From: Clostridium sp.
Lineage (GTDB): Bacteria > Bacteroidota > Bacteroidia > Bacteroidales > Muribaculaceae
Assembly: GCA_023663805.1 (NCBI GenBank)
Contig: JAMPGR010000001.1
Location: 35,523 to 99,522, forward strand
Direction: 5' to 3'
Length of the DNA: 64,000 nucleotides
The position numbers were made by a program, and so were the translations under genes. Positions 54,698 through 63,911 of the stretch are shown in pieces. The notes beneath the pieces were generated by a model that searched no databases, was not told the DNA's origin, and saw nothing but the letters and a program-made list of their open reading frames with translations. The first letter of the stretch is position 1. Every line of letters begins with the position of its first letter.

Positions 54698-55278
54698 GCA
54701 GCCCGACAGCCGACATACCGCCGCAAACTCCGCGGACAATCATCGGCATCGACCCTGGAACTAACGTGATGGGCTACGCGATCCTCGCGATCAACGGCCA
54801 GAAGACCCGGCTCGAGGCGATGGGAGTCCTGAAACTCAACCGTTTCGAAAGCCATTATGAACGCCTGTCGCGCATCCACGAACGGGTCTCGTCGCTCGTC
54901 CGGCAGTATGCCCCCCAGGAGATGGCGATCGAAGCACCGTTCTTCGGAAAGAATGTCCAGTCGATGCTGAAACTCGGGCGCGCCCAGGGGGTCGCCATAG
55001 CGGCGGCGCTCAGCCTCGGTGTCGGAATAACCGAGTATGAGCCGCGAAAGATAAAGATGTCGATAACCGGAAACGGCGGCGCAAGCAAAGAGCAGGTCGC
55101 CGCGATGCTTGTCAGGCTTCTGAACATCCCGAAGGAGACGATGGATCCCCACCTCGATGCGACTGACGCATTGGCCGCCGCGATGTGCCATTTCTATGAA
55201 TCGGGCCGACCGAAAATCGACGTCGGCCCGAAATCCTGGAAGGAATTCATCGCCAGGAACCCCGACCGCGTCAAATAA
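54694..55278 (+). CDS. ruvC: Crossover junction endodeoxyribonuclease RuvC
   Basis: RuvC resolves Holliday junctions with RuvAB. The 194-residue RNase H-fold protein has the four acidic catalytic positions: Asp20 in '[14 protein letters not shown]', Glu in '[11 protein letters not shown]', and two Asp in '[14 protein letters not shown]'. '[15 protein letters not shown]' is the conserved DNA-contact block. I chose ATG 54694, which overlaps the DUF4286 stop and gives the normal length; the longer frame starting at 54583 lies inside that gene. Confidence 0.95.
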   Translation: MSSPTADIPPQTPRTIIGIDPGTNVMGYAILAINGQKTRLEAMGVLKLNRFESHYERLSRIHERVSSLVRQYAPQEMAIEAPFFGKNVQSMLKLGRAQGVAIAAALSLGVGITEYEPRKIKMSITGNGGASKEQVAAMLVRLLNIPKETMDPHLDATDALAAAMCHFYESGRPKIDVGPKSWKEFIARNPDRVK

Positions 55279-55290
55279 CCCCTCTTTACG

Positions 55291-55325
55291 GTCCTTAAGA
55301 TCCTTAAGGTCCTTAAAGTCCTTAA
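55291..55325. repeat. 9-bp CCTTAA-type tandem repeat between ruvC and fmt
   Basis: Four near-identical units of the form (G/A)TCCTTAA(G/A) run head to tail. A related tract lies at 63841-63894. Confidence 0.85.
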
Positions 55326-55338
55326 CGCCACAAAAAGA

Positions 55339-56304
55339 ATGAAAAAAGAAGATTTGAAAATCATATTTCTCGGAACCCCCGAGTTCGCCGTCGAAAGCCT
55401 CGCCCGAATAGTCGGCGAGGGCTACAATGTCGCCGCCGTCGTGACGATGCCCGACAAACCAGCCGGCCGCGGCCATCGGCTCTACCAGTCGCCGGTCAAG
55501 GAATTTGCCGTCGAACATGGAATCGAGGTGCTCCAGCCTGTCAGCCTGAAGGACCCGGAGTTCGTAGGCCGACTGCGCCAGATTGACGCCGATCTCTTCG
55601 TCGTGATCGCCTTCAGAATGCTTCCCGAGGTTGTCTGGTCGATGCCACGGCTCGGAACTTTCAATCTCCACGCGTCGCTGCTGCCACGCTACCGCGGCGC
55701 GGCTCCAATCAACCGTGCCGTCATGAACGGCGACCGCGAGACGGGCGTCACGACATTCTTCCTGAAGCACGAAATCGACACCGGCGACATCCTCCGCCAG
55801 GAGCGGATCAAAATCGGGGAGGACGAAAATGTCGGCTCTGTCCATGACCGGCTGATGGCGCTCGGCGCCGACCTGACAATCGACACAATCCGCCACATAA
55901 TCGCCGGAGATCTCCGCCCGATTCCGCAGGATGAACTCCTCGACGGAGAGGAACCGACTCCGGCTCCAAAGATTTTCCGGGAGGACTGCCATATCGACTG
56001 GGCGCGCCCCGCCCGCGAGATCCACAACCACATCCGCGGGCTCTCCCCCTACCCCGCCGCATGGGCGACCTTGCGCGACGGCGAAACAGAAATCGGCCAG
56101 TTGAAAATCTTCGAAGACCGCCTGATTGACCGCCGCTCCGATACCCCAGCCGGAACAGTCACCGCCGAAGGCGGGAAGATGTTCGCGACGGCCGGCGACG
56201 GCCGTCTGGTCGAACTGATTTCTGTCCAGATCCAGGGAAAAAAACGGATGTCGGCCGACGAATTTCTCCGCGGCAGGAATATGGCCGTGCCCGTTCTCGA
56301 GTGA
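55339..56304 (+). CDS. fmt: Methionyl-tRNA formyltransferase
   Basis: Fmt formylates initiator Met-tRNA. The 321-residue protein has the formyl-donor domain with 'IIFLGTPEFAVESL', 'MPDKPAGRGHRL', 'FNLHASLLPRYRGAAPINRAV' (catalytic His and the SLLPRYRGAAPI signature) and 'HEIDTGDIL', then the C-terminal OB-like domain ('IRGLSPYPAAWATL', 'GKKRMSADEFLRG'). Length is standard. It is 60 bp after ruvC, with the CCTTAA repeat between them. Confidence 0.97.
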   Translation: MKKEDLKIIFLGTPEFAVESLARIVGEGYNVAAVVTMPDKPAGRGHRLYQSPVKEFAVEHGIEVLQPVSLKDPEFVGRLRQIDADLFVVIAFRMLPEVVWSMPRLGTFNLHASLLPRYRGAAPINRAVMNGDRETGVTTFFLKHEIDTGDILRQERIKIGEDENVGSVHDRLMALGADLTIDTIRHIIAGDLRPIPQDELLDGEEPTPAPKIFREDCHIDWARPAREIHNHIRGLSPYPAAWATLRDGETEIGQLKIFEDRLIDRRSDTPAGTVTAEGGKMFATAGDGRLVELISVQIQGKKRMSADEFLRGRNMAVPVLE

Positions 56305-56364
56305 CCTTCGGTTATATTACAGAAAATCACGATAATGAATAGTTTCTAAAGTTAATCGCCAGCC

Positions 56365-56445
56365 AAAGTTTTCCAAAACGCAGACGCACACACCTGATTT
56401 AAAGTTATTTACGATTTACAAATATTCAAAAAGTTTTCCAAAACG
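56365..56445. promoter_or_regulatory. Pair of 16-bp direct repeats upstream of nrdDG, candidate operators
   Basis: AAAGTTTTCCAAAACG occurs identically at 56365-56380 and 56430-56445. Each copy contains the inverted repeat GTTTT-CC-AAAAC, the shape of a dimeric-regulator site. The copies are 65 bp apart, about six helical turns, and lie upstream of the -33 element, where an activator would sit. NrdR or a Crp/Fnr-type redox regulator are candidates, but neither consensus is matched closely. Confidence 0.5.
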
Positions 56446-56474
56446 AAAATTTAACATTTAAATCGGCCGGAAAA

Positions 56475-56506
56475 TTTGCAGGTTCAAACCGAATGTCGTA
56501 GTTTTG
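56475..56506 (+). promoter_or_regulatory. Promoter of nrdDG
   Basis: TTTG (56475-56478), a 20-bp spacer and TAGTTTTG (56499-56506) match the Bacteroidota consensus exactly. Transcription should start near 56511, about 50 nt before the nrdD start. Confidence 0.82.
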
Positions 56507-56560
56507 CAGAACCAAACGAAACACCCCTTAAAACAACCCTGAACGTAAACTCCACGAACT

Positions 56561-58768
56561 ATGATAGAAACTGTCGTCAAACGGGATGGCCGCGTTGTCG
56601 GATACAACGAGGAAAAGATCAAAGCCGCCATCCGGAAAGCTATGTTGCAAACCCCGGCCGGGGAAGATGAAGGTCTGCTCCAGCGCATCGCCGACCGGAT
56701 TGGTATGTCTGGTCCGGAACGGATGACGGTCGAGGAGATTCAGGACCGCGTGGAGTTCGAACTGATGAAGAGCGCGCGAAAGGATGTGGCGAAGCGTTAT
56801 ATCGCATACCGCGACCAGCGCAGCATCGCCCGCCGCGCCAAGACCCGCGACATATTCCTCGAAATCATCGAGACGAAAAACAGCGACGTGACCCGCGAGA
56901 ACGCGAATATGAACACCGACTCCCCGGCGGGTATGATGATGAAGTTCGCCAGCGAGACAACGAAACCGTTCGTCGACGACTATCTTCTCTCGGAAGAATC
57001 GCGCGAGGCGGTCCGCCACAACTATCTCCACATCCACGACAAGGACTACTACCCGACGAAGTCGCTGACATGCGTCCAGCATCCTCTCGACAATATCCTG
57101 ACCAACGGCTTCGTCGCCGGACACGGCGAATCGCGTCCGGCGAAGCGTATCGAAACCGCCAGCATAATCGCCTGCATATCTCTCGAGACAGCCCAGAACG
57201 AGATGCACGGCGGACAGGCTATCCCGGCTTTCGATTTCTACCTTGCTCCATATGTCCGCTATTCGCTTGTCGAGGAACTGAAGACTCTCGAGGCGCTGAC
57301 CGGACAGGATTTGAAACACCTCTACGACGCCGAACTCGATGACTATACCCGCCGTCCGCTCGACGGTCTGTCGGGCGACGAACGACTGCTCCAGCACGCG
57401 GTCAACGAAACCGTCAGCCGCGTCCACCAGGCTATGGAGGCGTTTATCCACAATATGAACACGATCCATTCGCGCGGAGGGAACCAGGTCGTTTTCAGTT
57501 CGATCAACTACGGAACCGACACTTCGGCCGAAGGTCGCTGTATTATCCGCGAACTGCTCCAGTCGACATACGAAGGGGTCGGAAACGGGGCGACCGCGAT
57601 TTTCCCAATCCAGATCTGGAAAAAGAAGCGCGGCGTCAGTTATCTCCCCGAAGACCGGAACTACGATCTCTACAAACTCGCTTGCAAGGTGACGGCCCGC
57701 CGTTTCTTCCCGAATTTCGTCAACCTCGACGCGACATTCAACCACCACGAGAAATGGGACATCAACGACCCGAAGCGCTATCTCTACGAGGTCGCAACGA
57801 TGGGATGCCGCACGCGCGTCTTCGAAAACCGCTTCGGCGACAAGACCTCTATAGGCCGCGGCAACATCAGTTTCTCGACAATCAATATCGTCCGTCTCGC
57901 GCTCGAATGCCGCGACATCGAGAACAAGGAGAAACGTATCGAACTTTTCTTCGAGAAGTTCTATGATGTTCTCGAGACGACAGCCCGCCAGTTGAACGAC
58001 CGCTTCGACTTCCAGAAGTCGGCGTTCGTCAAACAGTTCCCCCTCCTGATGTCGCGTCTCTGGAACGGCAGCGAGAATCTGTCGCCCGACGACACGATCG
58101 AGAGCGTCATAAACCAGGGTACGCTCGGAATCGGTTTCATCGGCCTGGCAGAATGTCTCGTCGCCCTGATTGGAAAGCATCATGGCGAATCGGACGAAGC
58201 ACAGCAACTCGGTCTGAAGATCGTATCGTTTATGAAGAGCCGCATCGACGAGTTCTCCAACCGCTACGGCCATAATTTCTCTGTTCTGGCAACTCCGGCC
58301 GAAGGACTCTCCGGACGCTTCACAGCCCGCGACCGGAAACGGTTCGGCGAGATCGAAGGAGTGACCGACAAGATCTACTATACGAATTCGAACCACGTTC
58401 CCGTATATTACAAATGCTCCCCGCGCCACAAGGCGGAAATCGAGGCACCATATCACGAACTGACCCGCGGCGGACATATCTTCTACGTCGAGATTGACGG
58501 CGACGCGACCCACAATCCCCAGGCTATCGCCGACATCGTCGACCTGATGGACCATTACAATATCGGCTACTGTTCGGTCAACCACAACCGCAACCGCTGT
58601 ATGGACTGCGGCTTCGAGGACGCAAGCGATTCGCTCGAGGAGTGTCCCCACTGCGGCGGCCACAATATCGACAAACTCCAGCGCATCACAGGATATCTCG
58701 TCGGAACGACTGACCGCTGGAACAAAGCGAAACTGGCCGAACTCGCCGACCGCGTCGTCCATAAATAA
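56561..58768 (+). CDS. nrdD: Anaerobic ribonucleoside-triphosphate reductase NrdD
   Basis: NrdD makes deoxynucleotides without oxygen, using a glycyl radical installed by NrdG. The 735-residue protein has an N-terminal ATP-cone (about 1-90, 'VVKRDGRVVGYNEEKIKAAI', core GRVVGYNEEKIKAA). The large barrel includes 'HDKDYYPTKSLTCVQHPLDNIL' (core SLTCVQHPLDNIL) and 'NQVVFSSINYGTDTS'. A C-terminal zinc site uses two CxxC pairs ('CMDCGF', 'CPHCGG'), and the glycyl-radical loop is 'RITGYLVGTTDRWNKAK'. Length is normal. The gene has its own promoter and precedes nrdG by 27 bp. Confidence 0.97.
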   Translation: MIETVVKRDGRVVGYNEEKIKAAIRKAMLQTPAGEDEGLLQRIADRIGMSGPERMTVEEIQDRVEFELMKSARKDVAKRYIAYRDQRSIARRAKTRDIFLEIIETKNSDVTRENANMNTDSPAGMMMKFASETTKPFVDDYLLSEESREAVRHNYLHIHDKDYYPTKSLTCVQHPLDNILTNGFVAGHGESRPAKRIETASIIACISLETAQNEMHGGQAIPAFDFYLAPYVRYSLVEELKTLEALTGQDLKHLYDAELDDYTRRPLDGLSGDERLLQHAVNETVSRVHQAMEAFIHNMNTIHSRGGNQVVFSSINYGTDTSAEGRCIIRELLQSTYEGVGNGATAIFPIQIWKKKRGVSYLPEDRNYDLYKLACKVTARRFFPNFVNLDATFNHHEKWDINDPKRYLYEVATMGCRTRVFENRFGDKTSIGRGNISFSTINIVRLALECRDIENKEKRIELFFEKFYDVLETTARQLNDRFDFQKSAFVKQFPLLMSRLWNGSENLSPDDTIESVINQGTLGIGFIGLAECLVALIGKHHGESDEAQQLGLKIVSFMKSRIDEFSNRYGHNFSVLATPAEGLSGRFTARDRKRFGEIEGVTDKIYYTNSNHVPVYYKCSPRHKAEIEAPYHELTRGGHIFYVEIDGDATHNPQAIADIVDLMDHYNIGYCSVNHNRNRCMDCGFEDASDSLEECPHCGGHNIDKLQRITGYLVGTTDRWNKAKLAELADRVVHK

Positions 58769-58795
58769 ATACCGAAAGAATCTCCCCGGACAATA

Positions 58796-59323
58796 ATGAA
58801 CCGTAATCCTATAGATCCGTCGACTCTGGAGGGCTCGCTTCGCGTGCTCGACATTGTCGACGGCACTTGTGTCGACGGACCCCACTTCCGCAGTTCGGTC
58901 TATCTGGCCGGGTGCTCCCACCATTGTCCGGGATGTCACAACCCTTCGAGCTGGGATCCGGACGGAGGAAAGCCGACAACACTCGCGGCTCTGGCGGCCT
59001 ATCTGCTGAAGGGGGGACTTCCGGTGACGCTTTCCGGAGGCGACCCGATGATGCATCCGCGCGAAATCGGTGCGCTCGCACACTGCCTGCGATCGAACGG
59101 TGTCAACCTGTGGTGTTACTCGGGCTATACCTTCGAGGCGATTCTCGCCGACAAGGATATGGCCGGGGCTCTCCGCTGGTTCGACGTCCTGGTCGACGGT
59201 CCGTTCGTCGAGGCTCTGCGCGACACGTCGCTTCTGTTCCGCGGCTCTTCTAACCAGCGTCTGATCGACGTCGGCCGATCGCTCGACGCCGGAGTGCCGG
59301 TTCTATGGGAGCAAGACTTTTGA
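58796..59323 (+). CDS. nrdG: Anaerobic ribonucleotide reductase activating enzyme NrdG
   Basis: This radical SAM enzyme generates the glycyl radical on NrdD. The 175-residue protein has the cluster motif CxxxCxxC in 'GCSHHCPGCHNPSSWD', the SAM-binding 'VTLSGGDPMMHP', and the partner-typical 'LVDGPFVEALRDTSLLFRGSSNQR' (core DGPFVEALRDTSLLFRGS). It directly follows nrdD in the expected operon order. Confidence 0.97.
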   Translation: MNRNPIDPSTLEGSLRVLDIVDGTCVDGPHFRSSVYLAGCSHHCPGCHNPSSWDPDGGKPTTLAALAAYLLKGGLPVTLSGGDPMMHPREIGALAHCLRSNGVNLWCYSGYTFEAILADKDMAGALRWFDVLVDGPFVEALRDTSLLFRGSSNQRLIDVGRSLDAGVPVLWEQDF

Positions 59324-59368
59324 TACGATCATCAATAAAAAATATCCAACAATACAATATCTGACCTA

Positions 59369-60562
59369 ATGACTAAAATCGGAACCCCACTGACTGAAAT
59401 AGGGCGCAAGGCACTTCTTCTCGGAAGCGGCGAACTCGGAAAAGAGGTCGCTATCGAACTCCAGCGCTATGGCGTCGAAGTCGTCGCATGCGACCGCTAT
59501 GCGAACGCTCCCGCGATGCAGGTAGCGAACCGCTGCCATGTGTTCAACATGCTCGATCCCGAGGCTCTGCGCCGAGTAATCGAAGAGGAGAAACCAGACC
59601 ATATAATACCCGAGGTAGAGGCCATCGCGACTCCGGTCCTTGTCGAACTCGAAAAAGAGGGATACAACGTGACGCCCACGGCCCGTGCCGCTCTGCTGAC
59701 GATGAACCGCGAAGGTATCCGCCGTCTGGCCGCCGAGGAACTCGGCCTGCCGACTTCGAACTACCGCTTCGCTTCGACCCGCGAAGAGTTTGTCGAGGCT
59801 GTCGAGGCTGTCGGGATTCCCTGCGTCGTCAAACCGGTTATGAGTTCGTCGGGCCACGGCCAGAGCGTCATCCGCTCGGCCGAGGATATCGACCGCTCCT
59901 GGAAGATCGCCCAGGAAGGTGGTCGCGCCGGGGCGGGCCGCGTCATCGTCGAAGGTTTCGTCAACTTCGACTACGAGATTACGCTCCTAACCGTCCGCAG
60001 TGTCAGCGGAACGACCTTCTGCGAACCGATCGGACATATCCAGGTCGACGGCGACTACCGCCAGTCGTGGCAGCCTCAGCCGATGTCACTGAAGGCTCTC
60101 GAACAGGCTCGTCATATTGCCCGCGCAATAACCGACGCTCTCGGCGGCTATGGCATCTTCGGTGTCGAACTGTTCATCAAGGATGATCAGGCTATCTTCA
60201 GCGAGGTATCGCCCCGCCCCCACGACACCGGCATGGTCACGATGATTTCGCAGGACCTCAGCGAGTTTGCCCTTCACGCCCGCGCACTTCTCGGTCTGCC
60301 GGTTCCGGAAATACGCTTCTACGGCCCGTCGGCGTCGCAGGCTGTCGTTGTCGAGGGTGACACGAACCGTATCGAACTCGGCGCGCTCGACGCCGTTCTC
60401 GCCGAAGCGGGTGTCAATATGCGCATCTTCGGCAAGCCCGAAGTCCGCGACCACCGCCGCATGGCTGTCATCCTTGCGACCGGCACCGACGTCGACGACG
60501 CGAAAGCCCGCGCCGCCCGCGCCGCCGCCCGCCTCGAGGTGACCCTCCTCCCCCGCAAGTAA
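59369..60562 (+). CDS. purT: Formate-dependent phosphoribosylglycinamide formyltransferase PurT
   Basis: PurT makes formyl-GAR from GAR, formate and ATP in purine synthesis, without needing formyl-folate. The 397-residue ATP-grasp protein starts '[27 protein letters not shown]' (core [12 protein letters not shown]), then '[15 protein letters not shown]', '[16 protein letters not shown]' (ATP-grasp loop), '[14 protein letters not shown]' and '[14 protein letters not shown]'. Use of free formate fits a fermentative anaerobe. It is monocistronic, with a hairpin 10 bp downstream. Confidence 0.96.
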   Translation: MTKIGTPLTEIGRKALLLGSGELGKEVAIELQRYGVEVVACDRYANAPAMQVANRCHVFNMLDPEALRRVIEEEKPDHIIPEVEAIATPVLVELEKEGYNVTPTARAALLTMNREGIRRLAAEELGLPTSNYRFASTREEFVEAVEAVGIPCVVKPVMSSSGHGQSVIRSAEDIDRSWKIAQEGGRAGAGRVIVEGFVNFDYEITLLTVRSVSGTTFCEPIGHIQVDGDYRQSWQPQPMSLKALEQARHIARAITDALGGYGIFGVELFIKDDQAIFSEVSPRPHDTGMVTMISQDLSEFALHARALLGLPVPEIRFYGPSASQAVVVEGDTNRIELGALDAVLAEAGVNMRIFGKPEVRDHRRMAVILATGTDVDDAKARAARAAARLEVTLLPRK

Positions 60563-60572
60563 ATCAATATTA

Positions 60573-60620
60573 TCCCCCGAAACAGGGTCTGTCAATTCAG
60601 ATATCCTACTTTTCGGGGGA
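60573..60620. terminator. Possible bidirectional terminator between purT and hdhA
   Basis: A 10-bp perfect stem (60573-60582 with 60611-60620) encloses a long 28-base loop and is followed by ATTTTAT on the plus strand. It lies between convergent genes. Confidence 0.5.
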
Positions 60621-60645
60621 ATTTTATAGTACACAAAAAGATTTG

Positions 60646-61422
60646 TCAGTCGAGGGTCTGGGAGCCGCCACCGTTGACGAATAGGGTCTGGCCGCTGATC
60701 CAGGAGGAGGCTGGGGAGGCGAAAAACAGGACGGCGCGCGCGATATCCGAGATCTCGCCGAGCCGACGGATCGGGGTGTGGCGGAGCATCCGCTCCTCGA
60801 GTTCGGGTGTCAGAATCGTCTGCAATGCCGCCGTTCGTGTTGCTCCGGGCCCGACATTGTTCATACGGACTCCGCGAGGGCCGAAATCGTAAGCCAGATT
60901 CGCCGACAGATGGTTAAGGGCCGCCTTCGTCGAGGCATATATCGACATGTTCGCCTCGCGGTCGACCGAACTCATCGAGGTTATATTAACGATGCTCCCG
61001 TAGCCCGAAAGTTCCATCAGCGGAACTGCCAACTGGCAGAGACGGAACGGAGCGAAAACGTTGATGCCGTAAATACGTTCGACATACGCCAGATCGATTG
61101 CAAAGGGATTCTCGCGACCTCCGCCTCCGCGTCCGGCGTTATTTACGAGAATATTTACCGTCCCGAAGTTTTCGACGGCAGTGTCGATTAGTCTGACACG
61201 TTCAGCATCGTCGAGCACATCACAGCGGACCGCAACAGCCTTACCTCCGCCAGAGACAATCGAGAGAGCAACTGCCCGGGCCTTGTCGGGATCGAGATCG
61301 CCGACAACAACGCTGGCTCCGGCCGCAGCCAGTATCTCCGAGCAACCGCGACCGATTCCGTCGCCGCCTCCGGTGACGACCGCTACACGTCCGGTCAGGT
61401 CGAACAGGTCTTGTGTATCCAT
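60646..61422 (-). CDS. hdhA: 7-alpha-hydroxysteroid dehydrogenase-like short-chain dehydrogenase
   Basis: The 258-residue Rossmann protein has the cofactor loop 'TGGGDGIG', Asp42 favouring NAD(H), 'LVNNAG', and the catalytic Ser149, Tyr162 and Lys166 ('YASTK'). From memory, its C-terminal block 'TPELEERMLRHTPIRRLG' and end 'SGQTLFVNGGGSQTLD' closely track E. coli HdhA, which oxidises the 7-alpha hydroxyl of primary bile acids. The Ser-Tyr spacing of 13 is also the same. I therefore call it HdhA-like; a different SDR substrate remains possible. It starts 5 bp after the DUF488 gene, so the two share a transcript. Confidence 0.78.
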   Translation of the reverse strand: MDTQDLFDLTGRVAVVTGGGDGIGRGCSEILAAAGASVVVGDLDPDKARAVALSIVSGGGKAVAVRCDVLDDAERVRLIDTAVENFGTVNILVNNAGRGGGGRENPFAIDLAYVERIYGINVFAPFRLCQLAVPLMELSGYGSIVNITSMSSVDREANMSIYASTKAALNHLSANLAYDFGPRGVRMNNVGPGATRTAALQTILTPELEERMLRHTPIRRLGEISDIARAVLFFASPASSWISGQTLFVNGGGSQTLD

Positions 61423-61427
61423 ATCCG

Positions 61428-61787
61428 CTAATAGTTTTTAAGTTTTTCGGCGACAACAACGGCGTTGTTATGCTCGTGGTCGCGGGAGGAATAGAGCAGC
61501 GTGACTTTCGGATGGTTCCTGATTTCCGAAACCAGCGAGGCGAAAGCCGTCGAGCCGTCGAGTTCAGCGCCGTAGCGCTGTTTGAACTCTGACCAGCGGG
61601 CAACAGGATCGGCATGGAACCATTCCCTGAGTTCTGTCGAAGGAGCGATATCCTTGTCCCAGAGGTCATAGTGGAATGTTTCGTGGGAGAGGCCCCGCGG
61701 CCAGAGTCTGTCGATATAGACGCGGTATCCGTCGTCGGGCGACGCCGGGTCGTAGGCGCGTTTCAGCGAGATTACGGGTTTGTTCAT
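61428..61787 (-). CDS. DUF488-family protein
   Basis: The 119-residue protein belongs to DUF488 (YeaO-like), whose function is not firmly known. It has the conserved '[25 protein letters not shown]' start (core [14 protein letters not shown]), '[20 protein letters not shown]' and '[17 protein letters not shown]'. I chose ATG 61787 because the domain begins directly there; a 23-codon extension is possible. It precedes hdhA by 5 bp and is divergent from the cupin gene. Confidence 0.88.
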   Translation of the reverse strand: MNKPVISLKRAYDPASPDDGYRVYIDRLWPRGLSHETFHYDLWDKDIAPSTELREWFHADPVARWSEFKQRYGAELDGSTAFASLVSEIRNHPKVTLLYSSRDHEHNNAVVVAEKLKNY

Positions 61788-61863
61788 CTGAATGCTTGTT
61801 TTGTTAGAATCAGAACAATTCGCCCAGTCTGTTTGTTTCCCATACGACAAAAACAAAACAACG

Positions 61864-62190
61864 ATGCTACAAACAGACTACAAATTCGGAGAAGTATATT
61901 CTCTCGCAAAACAGATTACCCCGACCGACGACAAGGTCGGATTCCAAAATATCTTCGGCAGCGAAAACGGCGGTGTCGTCCTGCTCGGTTTCAAAGCCGG
62001 ACAACAGTTGACAACCCACACGGCACCCGCCGAAGTAATGGTCTGCGTTGTCGAAGGTCAAATCGAATTCACGATGCTCGACATGACCCACACTGTCGGC
62101 GCCGGAGAGTTTCTGCTCATGGGCGCGAATGTCCCACACAGCGTCCGAGCGAAAAGCGACGCGAAGGTAATGCTTGTCAAGATAAAATAA
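61864..62190 (+). CDS. Small cupin-domain protein
   Basis: The 108-residue protein is a single cupin barrel with the metal-type motif in '[24 protein letters not shown]' (core [16 protein letters not shown]) and '[24 protein letters not shown]' (core [13 protein letters not shown]). Its substrate is unknown. The ATG at 61864 starts the domain; an upstream ATG at 61792 would add unrelated residues and overlap the divergent promoter region. The rubredoxin gene follows by 38 bp, so they may be co-transcribed. Confidence 0.85.
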   Translation: MLQTDYKFGEVYSLAKQITPTDDKVGFQNIFGSENGGVVLLGFKAGQQLTTHTAPAEVMVCVVEGQIEFTMLDMTHTVGAGEFLLMGANVPHSVRAKSDAKVMLVKIK

Positions 62191-62228
62191 TTTCACACTT
62201 AAACAACCAACCCTTAAACAAACAGATT

Positions 62229-62393
62229 ATGGACAAATATGTATGCGACGTATGCGAATGGGTATATGACCCGGCTGTAGGCGACCCCGACAACGGAATC
62301 GAACCGGGAACCGCCTTCGAAGACCTGCCCGACGACTGGACCTGCCCCGTCTGCGGTGTCGGAAAAGACCAGTTCTCGAAAGTAGAAGAATAA
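62229..62393 (+). CDS. Rubredoxin
   Basis: This 54-residue one-iron electron carrier has both CxxC iron ligands, '[11 protein letters not shown]' and '[12 protein letters not shown]', with the standard '[15 protein letters not shown]' between them. Length and spacing are textbook. Rubredoxins pass electrons to oxygen- or peroxide-scavenging enzymes such as rubrerythrin in anaerobes. No partner oxidoreductase is adjacent; the upstream cupin is the only companion. A strong terminator follows. Confidence 0.97.
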   Translation: MDKYVCDVCEWVYDPAVGDPDNGIEPGTAFEDLPDDWTCPVCGVGKDQFSKVEE

Positions 62394-62408
62394 CGGAACG
62401 ATAAAAAA

Positions 62409-62435
62409 ACTCCCCGAAACGGGGAGTTTTTTTTT
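62409..62435. terminator. Bidirectional terminator between rubredoxin and nfo
   Basis: A 7-bp GC-rich stem (62409-62415 with 62421-62427) has a GAAAC loop and is flanked by A runs on one side and T runs on the other, so it can stop transcription in both directions. It overlaps the last two bases of nfo. Confidence 0.92.
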
Positions 62436-63279
62436 ATCGTTCCTCGAGCGAGTAGAGCCACGCAATCTCTTCGGGCCACAACTCCTCGACAGGAGTCTCG
62501 AGAATCAGGGGTATATTGTCGAAGCGCGGATCGTTCATCATACGCCGGAAGAACCACTGGCCAATCGTTCCCTTCCCGATAGATTCGTGGCGGTCAACAC
62601 GCGAACCGAGCGGCTTTTTGGCATCGTTCAGGTGCATCCCGCAGAGATATTCCCGTCCGATCGTCCGGTCGAAGTCGTTCCAGACGCGGTCATAGCCTTC
62701 AGGGGTTGCAATATCGAGGCCGGCCGCATAACTGTGGCAGGTATCGATACATACCCCGACGCGGCTCTTGTCCTCGACGCGGTCGATTATACGGGCGATC
62801 TGATCGAACGTGAATCCGAGGTTGCTCCCCTGCCCTGCCGTATTCTCTATGACTGCCTTGACACCGGAGGTCTTGTCGAGCATGATGTTCAGCGACTCAG
62901 CGATCAGGTCGAGACAGGCGTCTATATCGATAAGGCCGAGGTGGCTTCCGGGATGGAAATTCAGCAGCGAAAGACCTAGTTGGCTGCAACGGTTCATCTC
63001 GTCGAGAAACGCATCGCGCGATTTCGCGAGCTTCTCGGGATCGGGCGCACCGAGATTGATCAGGAAACTATCGTGGGGAAGAATCAGACTGCGGTCATAG
63101 CCGAGTTCGTCGCAGTTTCGGATAAAAGCATCGGCCTCTTTGACCGAAATCGGCGCTGACTTCCACCGCGACGGATTTCGCGTAAACAACGCGAAAGTTT
63201 TTGCTCCGATTGCACTGGCGTTCAGCGGTGTCGTGCTGACACCGCCGCTGGCCGACACATGTGCTCCGACATATTTCAT
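62434..63279 (-). CDS. nfo: Deoxyribonuclease IV (AP endonuclease Nfo)
   Basis: Nfo cleaves abasic sites in base excision repair using three zinc ions. The 281-residue TIM-barrel protein has '[18 protein letters not shown]' at its start, '[11 protein letters not shown]', '[19 protein letters not shown]' (core [11 protein letters not shown]), '[17 protein letters not shown]', '[24 protein letters not shown]' (core [16 protein letters not shown]) and 'PLILETPVE'. ATG 63279 is chosen because the promoter is at 63322-63351, downstream of the alternative ATG at 63324. Confidence 0.97.
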   Translation of the reverse strand: MKYVGAHVSASGGVSTTPLNASAIGAKTFALFTRNPSRWKSAPISVKEADAFIRNCDELGYDRSLILPHDSFLINLGAPDPEKLAKSRDAFLDEMNRCSQLGLSLLNFHPGSHLGLIDIDACLDLIAESLNIMLDKTSGVKAVIENTAGQGSNLGFTFDQIARIIDRVEDKSRVGVCIDTCHSYAAGLDIATPEGYDRVWNDFDRTIGREYLCGMHLNDAKKPLGSRVDRHESIGKGTIGQWFFRRMMNDPRFDNIPLILETPVEELWPEEIAWLYSLEER

Positions 63280-63321
63280 ATTGCAGTTCGTATTATCTGT
63301 TGGTTCGTTTTGATTCGTCTG

Positions 63322-63351
63322 CAAAGATACATCATATCCTAAACAAACAAA
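63322..63351 (-). promoter_or_regulatory. Promoter of nfo
   Basis: Minus-strand TTTG, an 18-bp spacer and TATCTTTG. The spacer is one base shorter than the preferred 19-21, but both elements are perfect. Confidence 0.6.
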
Positions 63352-63356
63352 AATTT

Positions 63357-63764
63357 TCAGACCACGATTGTCTCATAGATGACATCTATCGGGCCGTCAT
63401 CATCGTTCGAAGTCTTCGGAATCGGAGGAATGTCGACTCCGAACCAGTCGTCGAGCGTCTCCTCGGTTTTCGCCTCGATTGCGGGGGTAATATACTCGGT
63501 CATTTTCCGGATCAGGACCGCAAGCGAAAGAATTTCGTCGAGCCAGCCGATTATCGGCAGACGTTTCGCGCTGAGCAAATCGATTGGGAAAACGATATAG
63601 GCCAGCGAAAGAAAGATAGCCCACTTATCGCGACGGGGAGTCTCAGGATTACGCATGACGTACCACATCAACAAGACCGGCCGCGTAGCAGCGCGTCCTG
63701 CCTTCGTACTCCAGCGAGCAATCTGTTTCAATAGTGAATCATAGTCGATTTTCTTGCAAAACAT
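63357..63764 (-). CDS. DUF1232/YkvA-family small membrane protein
   Basis: The 135-residue protein has the DUF1232 core '[30 protein letters not shown]' (core YIVFPIDLL...GWLDE) with one or two membrane helices at about 55-95, an Arg/Lys-rich N-terminus and an acidic tail. Function is unknown. I prefer ATG 63764; a longer frame from 63821 would need translation from within a -7-like element (TATTTTTG, minus strand 63810-63817), so a promoter is likely there. Confidence 0.82.
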   Translation of the reverse strand: MFCKKIDYDSLLKQIARWSTKAGRAATRPVLLMWYVMRNPETPRRDKWAIFLSLAYIVFPIDLLSAKRLPIIGWLDEILSLAVLIRKMTEYITPAIEAKTEETLDDWFGVDIPPIPKTSNDDDGPIDVIYETIVV

Positions 63765-63840
63765 AACAGGTCTTTTTAAGATTACAACAATAGAGAGCCA
63801 AAAACTCCTCAAAAATATCACCTCCCCATCAGTTAATAAA

Positions 63841-63894
63841 ACCTTAAAGACCTTAAAGTCCTCAAAGTTCCTAAAGACCTTAAAGTCCTTCAGA
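63841..63894. repeat. 9-bp CCTTAAA-type tandem repeat near the rRNA operon end
   Basis: About six imperfect units related to ACCTTAAAG run head to tail. They have the same repeat length and core as the tract at 55291-55325. Confidence 0.85.
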
Positions 63895-63911
63895 CCCTTC
63901 CGGGCAGAAAG

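Noticed and set aside
56528..59083. An 851-codon open frame on the minus strand, opposite nrdD and nrdG
   Set aside because: It mirrors two certain genes on the plus strand. Long antisense frames are common here because the strong C-ending codon preference leaves few stop codons on the other strand; it has no domain motifs.
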